Shown: in pieces, positions 8,610-19,174 of the stretch
How the letters are laid out: each line of letters starts with the position of its first letter
How positions within the stretch are numbered: the first letter of the stretch is position 1
From: Blattabacterium cuenoti STAT
GTDB taxonomy: Bacteria > Bacteroidota > Bacteroidia > Flavobacteriales > Blattabacteriaceae
Length of the DNA stretch: 64,000 bases
Reading direction: 5' to 3'
NCBI RefSeq assembly: GCF_003573915.1
Contig: NZ_AP014608.1
Span: 186,001-250,000, forward strand
Notes under the pieces: model-generated
Databases searched by the model: none
Seen by the model: the letters and a program-made list of their open reading frames with translations, nothing else
Told to the model about the DNA's origin: nothing
Position numbers and translations under genes: made by a program

Positions 8610-10112
8610 TTATTTATATTTTATTTGACTGGACCAAGAACGAGTTGTTTTAATTGCTCTTTTCCAACCTTGAATTCTTTCCAATCTATTAGACATCTCC
8701 TTTGGTTCAAAAATTTGTTCTAATTTCCATTTATTTTGAATTTCTTCAAGACTACTCCAATAATTTACAGCTAATCCTGCTAAATAAGCAGCTCCAGCTG
8801 CTGTAAGCTCAGATATTTTGGATTTAACAACTTTTACATTTAAAATATCAGACTGAAATTGCATTAATAATTTATTTACTGTAGCCCCTCCATCTACACG
8901 TAATTCTTTTATAGAAATACCAGAATCCGCTTCCATAGCTTTTAATACATCCATATTCTGGAAAGCAATACTCTCTAATGCAGCTCGAACAAAATGAGCG
9001 GAAGAAGTGCCTCTTGTTATTCCAACAATAGTTCCTCTCGCTTTTTGATCCCAATAAGGAGCTCCTAATCCAGAAAAAGCTGGAACTATGTATAATCCTT
9101 CTGTATTATCTACAGAAGAAGCTAATTTTTCCGCTTCGTTAGAGGATAAAAGTAAGCCTAATCCATCTCTAAGCCATTGAACTACAGCTCCCGCAATAAA
9201 TACACTTCCTTCCAATGCATATTGAACTTGATTTTTTATTTTCCAAGCTATAGTAGTAATTAAATTGTTTTGAGAAAAAACTGGATTATCTCCCACATTC
9301 ATTAGCATAAAACATCCTGTTCCATAAGTATTTTTTACCATACCAATTTTAGTACACATTTGACCAAAAAGAGATGCTTGTTGATCTCCAGCTATTCCAG
9401 ATATAGGAATTTTATGTGAAAGAATATGTCCTGTTGTATATCCAAAGATTTCACTAGATGATTTTACTTCTGGAAGCATAATAAATGGAATATCAAATAA
9501 GTCTATTAATTCTTGATCCCAACTTAAGGTATGAATATTAAATAACATAGTTCGAGAAGCGTTAGTCACATCTGTGACGTGATTTTTTTTTCCAGTCAAA
9601 TTCCATATTAACCATGAATCTATAGTTCCAAAAGCTAAAGATCCAGAACGAGCTTTATTTTTCGCTCCAGGAACATTTTCTAATATCCATTTAATTTTCG
9701 TAGCGGAAAAATAAGGATCTATAATTAAACCTGTTTTTTTTCGAATCATTTTGGTTAATCCTTCTTTTTTAAGAAGATCACAATATTTAAATGTACGTCT
9801 ATCTTGCCATACTATGGCATTAAAAATAGGCTCTCCTGTTTTTTTATCCCATATAACAGTAGTTTCTCTTTGATTAGTAATTCCTATCGATATTATATTT
9901 TCTCCTTCTAAATTAGCCTTTAAAATGGCTTCTAAAGCAACTGATGCTTGTGTTGACCATATTTCTTCCGCATTGTGCTCCACCCATCCAGGATGAGGAT
10001 ATATCTGTGTAAATTCTCTTTGAGCTACAGAAATAATATTTCCAACTTGATCAAAAATAATTGCTCTAGAACTAGTTGTTCCTTGATCTAAGGATAGCAC
10101 GTATTTTTTCAT
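8610..10112 (-). CDS. glpK: Glycerol kinase
   Basis: About 500 residues, normal length. The FGGY-family ATP site [11 protein letters not shown] is at the N terminus. [20 protein letters not shown] and [10 protein letters not shown] follow, and the C-terminal [12 protein letters not shown] block is intact. The enzyme phosphorylates glycerol to sn-glycerol-3-phosphate. An ATG two codons earlier (10118) is possible; 10112 gives the usual MKKY start. It sits between glpD and glpF, so uptake, phosphorylation and oxidation of glycerol are in one operon. Confidence 0.95.
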   Translation of the reverse strand: MKKYVLSLDQGTTSSRAIIFDQVGNIISVAQREFTQIYPHPGWVEHNAEEIWSTQASVALEAILKANLEGENIISIGITNQRETTVIWDKKTGEPIFNAIVWQDRRTFKYCDLLKKEGLTKMIRKKTGLIIDPYFSATKIKWILENVPGAKNKARSGSLAFGTIDSWLIWNLTGKKNHVTDVTNASRTMLFNIHTLSWDQELIDLFDIPFIMLPEVKSSSEIFGYTTGHILSHKIPISGIAGDQQASLFGQMCTKIGMVKNTYGTGCFMLMNVGDNPVFSQNNLITTIAWKIKNQVQYALEGSVFIAGAVVQWLRDGLGLLLSSNEAEKLASSVDNTEGLYIVPAFSGLGAPYWDQKARGTIVGITRGTSSAHFVRAALESIAFQNMDVLKAMEADSGISIKELRVDGGATVNKLLMQFQSDILNVKVVKSKISELTAAGAAYLAGLAVNYWSSLEEIQNKWKLEQIFEPKEMSNRLERIQGWKRAIKTTRSWSSQIKYK

Positions 10113-10130
10113 AAACATATAACTTTTCTG

Positions 10131-11747
10131 CTATAAAACTGATGTTGATGGAAAATAGTATTGCATAGCAAGCTTCTTAAAAGAAGCCACTTGTAATTTT
10201 TCCCATTTTTCATCTCTAGAAAGTTCTTTAGCCATTAAAGATGCAATTTTTGGTGCTATATCTATTGCTTTTTTAGCATTTAAAAATAATAAACGAAATC
10301 TCCTTGCTAAAACATCTTCAATTGTTCTTGCCATTTCATAACGAACCATCCAAATAACTTCTGCTTCTGTATAAGAGTAAGAAGAATCTTTGGAAATTAA
10401 GAAAGTACCCAATAATGGATTTTTATCAATTAATTTTTTTATATGATATTCATCTTCTCCATATTTATTCCAATGATAATTTTGGTTTTTATATGAAGCT
10501 TTGGATCCATAAATTTTAAGATTTTTTGTTATAGAAGGCATTTTATGTAATTTTCCTATTTCAATAGCTTTATTTACAGCATCTTCCGCCATTTTTCTAT
10601 ATGTTGTCCATTTTCCTCCTATAATACTAATTAGTCCAGAAGAGCTAATTATCAATTTATGAGATCTAGAAATATCCTTAGTTTTATTAGTATAAAAACA
10701 AGAATTATTAGAAGAAGAAACAAAAAGAGGACGCAATCCAGAAAATGCACTCAATATATCATTTTTTTTGGTATTAAATATAAAATATTTGTTAAAAGTT
10801 TGTAATATAAAATCTATTTCTTTTTCTAAAGGTTTTGGTTCAAGAACACTTTTTTCTAAAAAAGTATCTGTAGTTCCTACTAAAACATGATCATACCATG
10901 GAACACAAAATAATATCCTTCCATCATCAGTCTTTGGAATAACTATAGCATTTGAACTACTAAAAAAAGATTTGTCTAATACAATATGTGTTCCTTGACT
11001 TGGTTTAATAAAAATGGGACATGCAGATTTATCCATTTTTGAAATAGTATCAGAAAATACACCAGTAGCGTTGATAACTATTTTTGAAGAAATAAAATAT
11101 TTTTTTTGAGTTTCAAGATCACAGGCAACAACTCCAGAAATTTTATTTCCAACTTTTTTTAACAAACTTTCGACTTGAAAATAATTTAATAATATTCCAC
11201 CTTTTTTAACACAAGTTTGTGCTAAATTTATAGCTAAACGTGCATCATCAAATTGACCATCATAATATAAAATACCTCCTTTTAATTCTTTACTTTTAAT
11301 TTCTGGAAATTTTTTAATTATTTCATACTTAGACAAAAACTTGGATTTTCCAAAACTTAAAGAACCAGATAGCCATTCATATAATTTTAGACCAGTCCAA
11401 TACATTACTCCCATTTTCCAATTAAAAACTGGAATAATAAATTTTTGTTTTTTTACTAAATGAGGAGCATTCTTTAATAAGAAACCTCTTTCTTGCAAGG
11501 CCTCATAAACTAATCTTATATTCCCTTGAGCTAAATATCGTACTCCTCCATGAATTAACTTCGTACTTCGACTAGAAGTAGCTTTAGAAAAATCAGATTG
11601 TTCTAATAAAAGAGTCTTATATCCTCTAGAAGAAGAATCTAAAGCAATCCCTAATCCAGTAGCTCCTCCTCCAATTATGATAACATCCCAGATATTTACA
11701 TTTTCTAAAATGTTCAAAAATCTATCTCTATTTAAAAAATCTTTCAT
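10131..11747 (-). CDS. glpD: Glycerol-3-phosphate dehydrogenase, FAD-dependent
   Basis: 538 residues. The N-terminal FAD dinucleotide fold is IIGGGATGLGIALD (about residues 24-37), followed by SSRSTKLIHGGVRYL, the GlpD/GlpO signature. The C-terminal DAO-type cap domain is present (WMVRYEMARTIEDVL). It oxidises glycerol-3-phosphate to dihydroxyacetone phosphate and feeds electrons to quinone at the membrane, which fits the cbb3 oxidase later in the window. It is first in the glp operon, and a good promoter candidate lies about 83 bp upstream. Confidence 0.94.
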   Translation of the reverse strand: MKDFLNRDRFLNILENVNIWDVIIIGGGATGLGIALDSSSRGYKTLLLEQSDFSKATSSRSTKLIHGGVRYLAQGNIRLVYEALQERGFLLKNAPHLVKKQKFIIPVFNWKMGVMYWTGLKLYEWLSGSLSFGKSKFLSKYEIIKKFPEIKSKELKGGILYYDGQFDDARLAINLAQTCVKKGGILLNYFQVESLLKKVGNKISGVVACDLETQKKYFISSKIVINATGVFSDTISKMDKSACPIFIKPSQGTHIVLDKSFFSSSNAIVIPKTDDGRILFCVPWYDHVLVGTTDTFLEKSVLEPKPLEKEIDFILQTFNKYFIFNTKKNDILSAFSGLRPLFVSSSNNSCFYTNKTKDISRSHKLIISSSGLISIIGGKWTTYRKMAEDAVNKAIEIGKLHKMPSITKNLKIYGSKASYKNQNYHWNKYGEDEYHIKKLIDKNPLLGTFLISKDSSYSYTEAEVIWMVRYEMARTIEDVLARRFRLLFLNAKKAIDIAPKIASLMAKELSRDEKWEKLQVASFKKLAMQYYFPSTSVL

Positions 11748-11829
11748 TATTTATTTTTAACTCATATATATAAAATTTTAAACGAAATATCCTAATAATT
11801 ATTGGGTTTTTTTAAAAATATTAAATGAA

Positions 11830-11859
11830 CAAAATTAAAAATATTTCAGTAAAATCAAA
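11830..11859 (-). promoter_or_regulatory. Candidate promoter of glpD-glpK-glpF, Bacteroidota type
   Basis: On the minus strand TTTG (11859-11856) is followed after 18 bases by TAATTTTG (11837-11830). This matches the Flavobacterium consensus TTG-N17-23-TAnnTTTG. It lies in the 133-bp gap between ffh and glpD, pointing at glpD, and would give a leader of about 75 nt. A small AT-rich inverted repeat (11791-11806) lies in that leader. In such AT-rich DNA a chance match is possible. Confidence 0.45.
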
Positions 11860-11880
11860 AAAAGAAAATAATATATAACT

Positions 11881-13230
11881 TCAATTATAATTTTCTTTTT
11901 TAATCATTTGATAGAGTAAATTTTTTATAGTCTCTTTTCCTGAATGAGCATGAATTTTTTTTACGATTTTACTCATATCATAAAATTGTTTCATAAAAAG
12001 ATCTATATGACTTAATGTAATCCCAGATCCTTTAGATATTCTTTTTTTTCTTTTTACATCAGAAAAAACTTTAGGATGAATTCTTTCATAAGGAGTCATA
12101 GAATAAATAATAGATTCTATTTTTTTGAAAGAATTTTTGTGATCTCCATCAAAAGAAAAATACTTATCGATTCCAGGAATCATTGAAATAATATTTTTTA
12201 TATTTCCTATTTTTTTAATTTTTTGAATCTGATATAATAAATCATTAAAATCAAAACTATTTTTTGAAATCTTTTGATATATTTTTCGCGTTCTTTTTTC
12301 ATCAAATTGTTCTTGTACTTTTTCAACTAAAGAAACTATATCACCCATACCTAATATTCTATTGGCTATTCTATCTGGATGAAAAACTTCTAAATCTTCT
12401 ATTTTTTCTCCATTACTAATAAATTTTATAGGTTTTTTTACTATACTAGATATAGTAATAGCAACTCCACCTCTATTATCTCCATCTAATTTTGTTATGA
12501 CAATTCCATCAAGATTTAATTTTTTTGAAAAAGATTGAGCCGTATTTATAGCATCTTGTCCTGTCATAGAATCAACTACGAATAAAATTTCATTTGGTTT
12601 AGAATGTTGATTTATTCTTTGAATTTCTTCCATCATAATTTGATCGATCGCTAATCGACCAGCTGTATCAATAATAATTATATTCCTTTTATTTTTGAAA
12701 GCATAAAGGATAGATTGATCTATTATTTCTATAACATTTTTACTTTTTTCTAAAGAAAAAACAGGAATATTTACTTTTTTTGCAATCAATTTCAACTGAT
12801 CTACTGCTGCAGGACGATGAATATCTACAGATACTAGCAAAGGAAATTTATTTTTTTTTGTTAAAAAAAAAGCAAGTTTAGAGGAAAAAGAAGTTTTTCC
12901 ACTTCCCTGTAATCCACAAATTAAAATAATAGAAGGATTCTTAGATAGATCCATTTCTACATTTTTTTTTCCCATAAGAAGAACTAATTCATCATATACT
13001 ATTTTTGTAATTAATTGTTTTGGATTTAAAGAAGTCAGAACTTTTTTTCCAATAGATTTTTCTTGAATTTTATGAATAAAATTTCTAACTATTTTGTAAT
13101 TAACATCTGCATCAATGAGTGCATTTCCAATTTTTTTTAGAGAAGATGCTATATTAATTTCTGTAATTTTACTATCTCCCTTAAAAACATGAAGAGCTTC
13201 AGAAATTTTATTTTTTAAATGTTCAAACAT
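11881..13230 (-). CDS. ffh: Signal recognition particle protein Ffh
   Basis: 449 residues with the N, G and M domains in order. The GTPase motifs are GLQGSGKTS (about residue 106), DTAGR (about 189) and TKLDGDNRGG (about 246). The M domain carries the RNA-binding KRISKGSG motif near residue 400. Ffh and 4.5S RNA bind signal sequences and dock to FtsY to target membrane proteins. The SRP RNA gene is not visible in this window. argS ends 23 bp upstream on the same strand. Confidence 0.95.
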   Translation of the reverse strand: MFEHLKNKISEALHVFKGDSKITEINIASSLKKIGNALIDADVNYKIVRNFIHKIQEKSIGKKVLTSLNPKQLITKIVYDELVLLMGKKNVEMDLSKNPSIILICGLQGSGKTSFSSKLAFFLTKKNKFPLLVSVDIHRPAAVDQLKLIAKKVNIPVFSLEKSKNVIEIIDQSILYAFKNKRNIIIIDTAGRLAIDQIMMEEIQRINQHSKPNEILFVVDSMTGQDAINTAQSFSKKLNLDGIVITKLDGDNRGGVAITISSIVKKPIKFISNGEKIEDLEVFHPDRIANRILGMGDIVSLVEKVQEQFDEKRTRKIYQKISKNSFDFNDLLYQIQKIKKIGNIKNIISMIPGIDKYFSFDGDHKNSFKKIESIIYSMTPYERIHPKVFSDVKRKKRISKGSGITLSHIDLFMKQFYDMSKIVKKIHAHSGKETIKNLLYQMIKKENYN

Positions 13231-13253
13231 AAGTAATTAAGTATACATTTTTT

Positions 13254-15002
13254 TTACATATAATCAAGCATTTTTATGCCTAATAAATTCATTCCAGATT
13301 TTAAAACATTTCCTGTAATATGAATAATATTCATACAAATATTACTATGAATTATATTTAAAGGATCTATTAATTTTTTGTTTTGGTAAAGGTGATTGAA
13401 GGTTTTAGATACTTCGTAAACATAATTAGCTATTAAAGAAGGATTTAGATGTATTGCTGATTTTTTTAATATCAATGGATATTTTTGAAGAATTTTGATC
13501 ATGTTTTTTTCATATGTATTAAATTTTATATTTGACCAATAATAATTAAGTAATGAACATAATTTAAAAAAATTTCGTTCTAGAGAACGAATTCTAGAAT
13601 AAGTATATTGAACATATGTTCCTGTTTTTCCTTTAAAATCTATAGATTTTTCAGGATAAAAAATTATTTTCTTTCTTGGATCTATTTTAAGAAAATAATA
13701 TTTCAACGCTCCTAATCCTATTATTTCAGAAGATTGTTCTTGTTTTTCTTTTTTTTTCAATTTCTTTTTTGCAATAGATGACATTTTTAAAATAATACTA
13801 TCAGCATCTATAACGTTTCCTTCTCTTGATTTCATTCTACCACTTGGTAAAAATACCATTTCATAAGATAAATGTGATAATTTATTTACCCATGTATATC
13901 CTAAACGTCTTAATACATTAAAAAGAACTTTAAAATGATAATCTTGTTCTTTTCCTACAATATATATGATTTGGTCTACATTAGATTCTTTAAAACGTTT
14001 TACAGCTGTTCCAATATCTTGAGTAATATATACAGAGGTTTGATCTGACCGTAATAAAAGTTTTTGATCAAATCCTTCTTTGGTTAAATCAATCCAAATA
14101 GATCCATCTTCTTTTTCAAAAAAAATTCCTTTTTCAAGACCTTTTTTTACTATTTTTTTTCCAATTTCATAAATATCACTTTCATATTCTACTTTATCAA
14201 AAGTAATCCCCAATTTTTTATAGGTTTTTTCAAATCCATTATAAACCCATTGATTCATTTTTTTCCAGGTATTTCGAATAATAGGGTCTCCTTCCTCCCA
14301 TTTTTTTAATAATTCTCTGGCTTGATTTAAAATTGAATATTGAATAATAGATCTATTATTTTTTTTAGATAGTTCCCGGATCTCTTTTTGATAAATTTTA
14401 TCAAATAAACTATAATACTTTCCTACAAAATGATCCCCTTTTATTTTAGCCCTATCAGGAGTTTCTCCTTTTCCAAATATTTTCCAAGCTATCATAGATT
14501 TACATATATGTATTCCTCTATCATTAATCATTTGAATTCTTATTATTTCATGTCCTATCATTTTTAATATTTCAGCTATAGATGCTCCAATAAGACTGTT
14601 TCTAACATGTCCTAAATGTAGAGGTTTATTAGTATTAGGAGAGGAATATTCAATCATAATTTTTTTAGAAGGATATTTTAAATCATAAAAATTTGTATTT
14701 AACATTTTTTTCAAAAGGTGAATATAATAATCATCTTTAAAAATAAAGTTTAAAAAACCTTTAATAATAGAAAATTGAATTAGTCCTTTTAATTGATTTT
14801 TTACATAATTTCCTATATCTTTTCCTATTTTTTCCGTAGGTTGTTTGAATCTTTTAGATAAAGGAAATAAAATTAAAGTCATATCTCCTGGATATTCTTT
14901 TTTAGTATATTGAAAATCCAATTCAGGACAAGATTCTGATTTATATAAAATAAATATAGATTTTTTTACTATTTTTTCTATAGATTGAAAATGATCATTC
15001 AT
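13254..15002 (-). CDS. argS: Arginyl-tRNA synthetase
   Basis: About 582 residues. The N-terminal Add1 domain is followed by the HIGH-type motif HLGHVRNS in NTNKPLHLGH, a KMSKS equivalent GRMKSREGN, and the C-terminal DALR anticodon-binding domain. This is the normal full-length class I enzyme. An ATG three codons upstream (15011) is also possible. It lies between ilvE and ffh on the minus strand with short gaps. Confidence 0.95.
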   Translation of the reverse strand: MNDHFQSIEKIVKKSIFILYKSESCPELDFQYTKKEYPGDMTLILFPLSKRFKQPTEKIGKDIGNYVKNQLKGLIQFSIIKGFLNFIFKDDYYIHLLKKMLNTNFYDLKYPSKKIMIEYSSPNTNKPLHLGHVRNSLIGASIAEILKMIGHEIIRIQMINDRGIHICKSMIAWKIFGKGETPDRAKIKGDHFVGKYYSLFDKIYQKEIRELSKKNNRSIIQYSILNQARELLKKWEEGDPIIRNTWKKMNQWVYNGFEKTYKKLGITFDKVEYESDIYEIGKKIVKKGLEKGIFFEKEDGSIWIDLTKEGFDQKLLLRSDQTSVYITQDIGTAVKRFKESNVDQIIYIVGKEQDYHFKVLFNVLRRLGYTWVNKLSHLSYEMVFLPSGRMKSREGNVIDADSIILKMSSIAKKKLKKKEKQEQSSEIIGLGALKYYFLKIDPRKKIIFYPEKSIDFKGKTGTYVQYTYSRIRSLERNFFKLCSLLNYYWSNIKFNTYEKNMIKILQKYPLILKKSAIHLNPSLIANYVYEVSKTFNHLYQNKKLIDPLNIIHSNICMNIIHITGNVLKSGMNLLGIKMLDYM

Positions 15003-15027
15003 AGATAACATACATAGAATAATTTTT

Positions 15028-16089
15028 TTAAAAATATCTTTTTAATTGAACTCTCCATCCAAAAGGATCTTCGGATAAATTGTGTTGTATATCTAGTAAT
15101 CTTTTCTTGAAATAAAGAGATATTCTTTCTTTTTCTGAAAGATTTGGCAAATCAAAATTATTTTCTTTATAACTAATTGTTTTAAAATAATTTATAACGA
15201 CTGCAGTTCCACAACCAAAAGCTTCTCTTAATTCTCCAGTTTGTAATCCTTCTATAATTTCCGATACACTTATATTTCGTTCTTCTACAAAAAAACCTTC
15301 TTTTTCAGCTAAAGAAAGAATACTTTTACATGTAATTCCGCCTAATATATTATCATTAAATTTTGGAGTTATAAGTTTATTTTTTAAATGGAAAAAAACA
15401 TTCATAGTTCCGGATTCTTCTATCATAGTATGTGTAGAAGAATCCGTCCATAATATTTGATCAAATCCTTTTTCATTAGCTAATCGAGTAGGATAAAAAG
15501 AAGAAGCATAATTACCAGCAGCTTTAGTAAAACCAATCCCTCCTGATGCGGAACGGCTATATTTTTCTTCTATTTTAATTTTTAATGGATGTTTATAATA
15601 GGTATCTGCAGGCGCAGATATAATTATAAACATATAATCTTGAGAAGGTTTTGCAGATAAAGCCCCATTAGTTGCAATTAGAAAAGGACGAATATATAAA
15701 GATTGTCCATAATATTTTGGAACCCAATCCCTATCTATATTTATTAGATTTTTTAATCCAATCATAAAAATATTTTCTGGAATAGTCGGCATTTCCAAAC
15801 GAGCTGCAGATCTGTTTATTCTTTTTAAGTTTTCTTCTGGACGAAATAAAAAAACTTCTTCGTTTTTATCTTTATAAGCTTTCATTCCTTCAAAAACAGC
15901 TTGTCCATAATGAAAAACAAGAGATATGGGAGAAAACATTATTTTTCCAAAAGGCTTAATGATAGAATTTTTCCATTTTCCATTCTTAAATTCAGAACAG
16001 AACATATGATCTGAATACTGATTTCCAAAATCGATATTTTTGAAATTCATTTTTCTAATTCTAGAATGTGAAGTTTTTTCTATTTTCAT
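15028..16089 (-). CDS. ilvE: Branched-chain amino acid aminotransferase
   Basis: About 353 residues from the ATG at 16089, which aligns with the IEKT start of flavobacterial IlvE; an ATG at 16104 is also possible. The class IV aminotransferase hallmarks are FHYGQAVFEGMKAY, the PLP lysine in GFTKAAGNYA, and EESGTMNVFF near residue 235. It transfers the last amino group to valine, leucine and isoleucine. It is 65 bp downstream of the fused E1 gene on the same strand, so the two branched-chain enzymes may share a transcript. Confidence 0.93.
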   Translation of the reverse strand: MKIEKTSHSRIRKMNFKNIDFGNQYSDHMFCSEFKNGKWKNSIIKPFGKIMFSPISLVFHYGQAVFEGMKAYKDKNEEVFLFRPEENLKRINRSAARLEMPTIPENIFMIGLKNLINIDRDWVPKYYGQSLYIRPFLIATNGALSAKPSQDYMFIIISAPADTYYKHPLKIKIEEKYSRSASGGIGFTKAAGNYASSFYPTRLANEKGFDQILWTDSSTHTMIEESGTMNVFFHLKNKLITPKFNDNILGGITCKSILSLAEKEGFFVEERNISVSEIIEGLQTGELREAFGCGTAVVINYFKTISYKENNFDLPNLSEKERISLYFKKRLLDIQHNLSEDPFGWRVQLKRYF

Positions 16090-16154
16090 AAAATTTAAAA
16101 ACATCAATTAATGTAAAATTAATAAATAATTTTTTTAAAAAAAACCTTTATTTT

Positions 16155-18611
16155 TTAACTATCATGCATAATTTTTAATACTTTTTCTACAATATTTTCA
16201 ACTGAAGGTTTTGAAAAATAATCCCCATCTGATCCATAAGGAGGGCGATGTTCTTGAGCTGTAATTGTAACAGGTGGACTATCTAAATAATAATATCCAT
16301 TTTGTTCTTCTAATATTTTTTGTAGAATATAAGCAGAAGCTCCTCCTGGAACATCTTCGTCTATAATCAATAATCTATTAGTTTTTTGTAAACTTTTTAC
16401 AATATCTTTCTGTATATCAAAAGGAAGTAAAGATTGAATATCAATAATTTCAGAATCAATATTATTAATATTAGATAATTCTTCCGCTGCTTCATTTACA
16501 ATCCTCCATGTAGAGCCGTAAGTAATCATAGTGATATCTTTCCCTGTTCTTGTTTTTTCTACTATTCCAATAGGTGTTCTAAATAATCCTAAATTTTTAG
16601 GCAATTTTTCTTTGATTCTATAACCATTAAGACATTCAACAACCAAAGCAGGATCATCTCCATGTAACAAAGTATTATAAAATCCAGCCGCTTTTACCAT
16701 ATTTCTCGGAACAAGGACTAAGATTCCTCTCAAATAATTAATAATCCCTCCCATTGGAGAACCAGAATGCCATATTCCTTCTAAACGATGTCCTCTAGTT
16801 CTAATAATAACAGGCGCTTTTTGTCCACCTTTTGTCCTGTATTGTAAACAAGCAAGATCATCACTCATGATTTGTAAAGCATATAAAACATAATCTATAT
16901 ACTGAATTTCAACTATAGGACGAAGTCCTCGCATTGCAAGACCAATTCCTTGTCCTAAAATAGTGGATTCACGTATTCCTGTATCAAAAACACGAATTTT
17001 TCCATATTTTTTTTGCAACCCTTCTAATCCTTGATTTACATCACCTATTTTTCCTACATCTTCTCCAAAAATTAAAAGATCAGGATGTAATTCCAATAAT
17101 TTATCAAAATTTTCTCTTAAAATAATTCTACCATCTACTTTTTTAGTATCATTATTATTGTATATAGGGAAAACTTCTGTTATTCTTACAGAAGCTTTTT
17201 CAGAAAGACTATATAAATGTGAAGAATAATTTTTTTGTTCTTCATGGTATTTTTTATTCAACCATTTTTTAAAAAAATCCTTTGAATTAGATTTTTTTTC
17301 TGATAAAAGGCAAAATACTTTTCTTGCAATACAAAATATTGATTTTTTTGTAGGATAACTTTTATTTGTATAATGTAATTCTCTAATATATTTTTTAATC
17401 CATTTTTCTTCTTCATGATTATTTTGAATTTGATCTAGAATACTGAAAACTTCATTTTTAATTTTATTAATAGATTTTTGAAATGCTTTCCATGCTTTTT
17501 CTTTTTCATTTCTAACATAGTCTTTAGCTTCTATATCTATTTTATCTAAAATACAAACATTATCTACTATTTTACGATTATTTTTTTGATTAATTTGAAA
17601 CTTGAAATTTAAAATCCAATCTCTAAATTTATTAATTCCGTCATTATTCATTTCCCATTCTAATCGTTTTTTTGATTTGTATCTTTCATGTGAAGAAGAA
17701 GTAGAATGTCCCTGGGGTTGTGTTAAACATGCTACATGTATAATTACGGGAACATGTTCATTACGAGCAATTTTATCTGCTTTAAAATATGTTTTTATGA
17801 GATCTATGTAATTAGCCCCATTTACACGAATAATTTCTATTCCTTTTTCTTTTTTATTTCTATGAAATCCATATAAAAGATCGCTAATATTTTTTTTTGA
17901 AAATTGGTATTTATTTGGAACAGATATTCCATATTCATCATCCCAAATGGAAAGTATAATTGGAATTTGTAATACTGAAGCTGCATTTAATGTTTCCCAA
18001 AATAATCCCTCTGATATACTAGCATTTCCAATTGTTCCAAATGCTACTTCATTTCCATTGTGAGAAAACATTTTATGTGTTTTTTTTAAATTTTTTAACT
18101 TTTTATAAATCGTAGAAGCTTGAGCTAACCCTAACAATCTAGGCATTTGAGCAGCAGTAGAAGATACATCTGCACTAGAATTTTTTTGTTGAATGAGATT
18201 ATTTTTCCAATTTCCATCTTTATTCAAAAAACGTGTTCCAAAATGAGAAGTCATCATTCTACCAGACGAAACTGGTTCTTCTTTTAGATCTGAATGTGCA
18301 TATAATTGCGAAAAAAAATTTTTTACGGTTAAAACTCCAATAGCTATCATAAACGTTTGATCCCGATAATATCCAGATCGATAATCTCCATTTTTAAAAA
18401 CTTTAGCCATAGCTAATTGAGGAATCTCTTTTCCATCTCCAAATATTCCAAATTTAGCTCTTCCATTTAGAACTTCTTTACGACCTAAAATGCTAATTTC
18501 ACGACTAATTCGTGCTAATTTATAATCATTTAAAACCATTTTTTGAAATGAATCAAAATCAAAATAGAGTTGTTCTTCGTTATCAATCAATTTTGAATTT
18601 TTATAATTCAT
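16155..18611 (-). CDS. 2-oxoacid dehydrogenase E1, fused alpha and beta subunits (branched-chain type)
   Basis: 818 residues. The first half is an E1 alpha unit with a thiamine diphosphate region (GNASISEGLFWETLNAA, then DDEYGISVPN). The second half is an E1 beta unit (FGEDVGKIGDVNQGLEG, then GTHR-like RTRGHRLEG). Flavobacteriia carry such fused E1 proteins, usually annotated 2-oxoisovalerate dehydrogenase. The likely reaction is decarboxylation of branched 2-oxoacids and transfer to lipoyl-E2. The ilvE neighbour supports that substrate class, but pyruvate or 2-oxoglutarate cannot be excluded. It is separate from pdhB at 25323. Confidence 0.85.
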   Translation of the reverse strand: MNYKNSKLIDNEEQLYFDFDSFQKMVLNDYKLARISREISILGRKEVLNGRAKFGIFGDGKEIPQLAMAKVFKNGDYRSGYYRDQTFMIAIGVLTVKNFFSQLYAHSDLKEEPVSSGRMMTSHFGTRFLNKDGNWKNNLIQQKNSSADVSSTAAQMPRLLGLAQASTIYKKLKNLKKTHKMFSHNGNEVAFGTIGNASISEGLFWETLNAASVLQIPIILSIWDDEYGISVPNKYQFSKKNISDLLYGFHRNKKEKGIEIIRVNGANYIDLIKTYFKADKIARNEHVPVIIHVACLTQPQGHSTSSSHERYKSKKRLEWEMNNDGINKFRDWILNFKFQINQKNNRKIVDNVCILDKIDIEAKDYVRNEKEKAWKAFQKSINKIKNEVFSILDQIQNNHEEEKWIKKYIRELHYTNKSYPTKKSIFCIARKVFCLLSEKKSNSKDFFKKWLNKKYHEEQKNYSSHLYSLSEKASVRITEVFPIYNNNDTKKVDGRIILRENFDKLLELHPDLLIFGEDVGKIGDVNQGLEGLQKKYGKIRVFDTGIRESTILGQGIGLAMRGLRPIVEIQYIDYVLYALQIMSDDLACLQYRTKGGQKAPVIIRTRGHRLEGIWHSGSPMGGIINYLRGILVLVPRNMVKAAGFYNTLLHGDDPALVVECLNGYRIKEKLPKNLGLFRTPIGIVEKTRTGKDITMITYGSTWRIVNEAAEELSNINNIDSEIIDIQSLLPFDIQKDIVKSLQKTNRLLIIDEDVPGGASAYILQKILEEQNGYYYLDSPPVTITAQEHRPPYGSDGDYFSKPSVENIVEKVLKIMHDS

Positions 18612-18716
18612 AAACTATTATTTTTACATGAAAATACAGGAATTTTCATTTCTGAATTTCTTTATTTAATTTTATTTAAAATGAATATTATTGAAATAGA
18701 AACTATGATTAATCAT

Positions 18717-19154
18717 ATGCTCGGAAACATCACACTTTCTATTATAAAGCCAGATGCAGTACAAAAAGGATATGTTATCCCTATTTTGTATAAAATAGTA
18801 CATGCAGGATTTCACATTATAGCGATAAAAATGATAAAACTTTCTAAAAAATCAGCTACAAATTTTTATACAGAACATAAAAAAAAGTTATTTTTTGAAT
18901 CTTTAGTGAATTTTATGTCTTCTGGTCCAATTATATCTTTAATATTAGAAAAAAAAAACGCCGTGAAAGATTTTAGAATTTTAATAGGAGAAACAAATCC
19001 AATACACGCAAAAAAAGGTACTATACGAAATTTATATGCAACTTCTTTAAAAGAAAACGCGATACATGGATCTGATAGTAATAAAAATGCTATAAAAGAA
19101 TGTTCGTTTTATTTTTCTAATAAAGAAATTTTTTTTAAAAAGATTTGTAATTAA
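18717..19154 (+). CDS. ndk: Nucleoside diphosphate kinase
   Basis: 145 residues from the ATG at 18717, which places the start eight residues before IIKPDA as in other family members; an in-frame ATG at 18681 would add 12. The active-site histidine is in NAIHGSDS, and FMSSGPI and TNP are the other conserved blocks. Ndk balances NTP and dNTP pools using ATP. The C terminus is slightly longer and more basic than usual. It is divergent from the fused E1 gene. Confidence 0.93.
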   Translation: MLGNITLSIIKPDAVQKGYVIPILYKIVHAGFHIIAIKMIKLSKKSATNFYTEHKKKLFFESLVNFMSSGPIISLILEKKNAVKDFRILIGETNPIHAKKGTIRNLYATSLKENAIHGSDSNKNAIKECSFYFSNKEIFFKKICN

Positions 19155-19174
19155 TTAATTAAATTTTTTTTAAT

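Noticed and set aside
8872-9054. Minus-strand ORF of 60 codons within glpK in another frame
   Set aside because: It lies fully inside an intact glycerol kinase and has no recognisable features.
11791-11813. AT-rich inverted repeat followed by seven T on the plus strand, like a terminator
   Set aside because: No plus-strand gene ends upstream; it lies in the probable glpD leader and the stem is weak with almost no loop.
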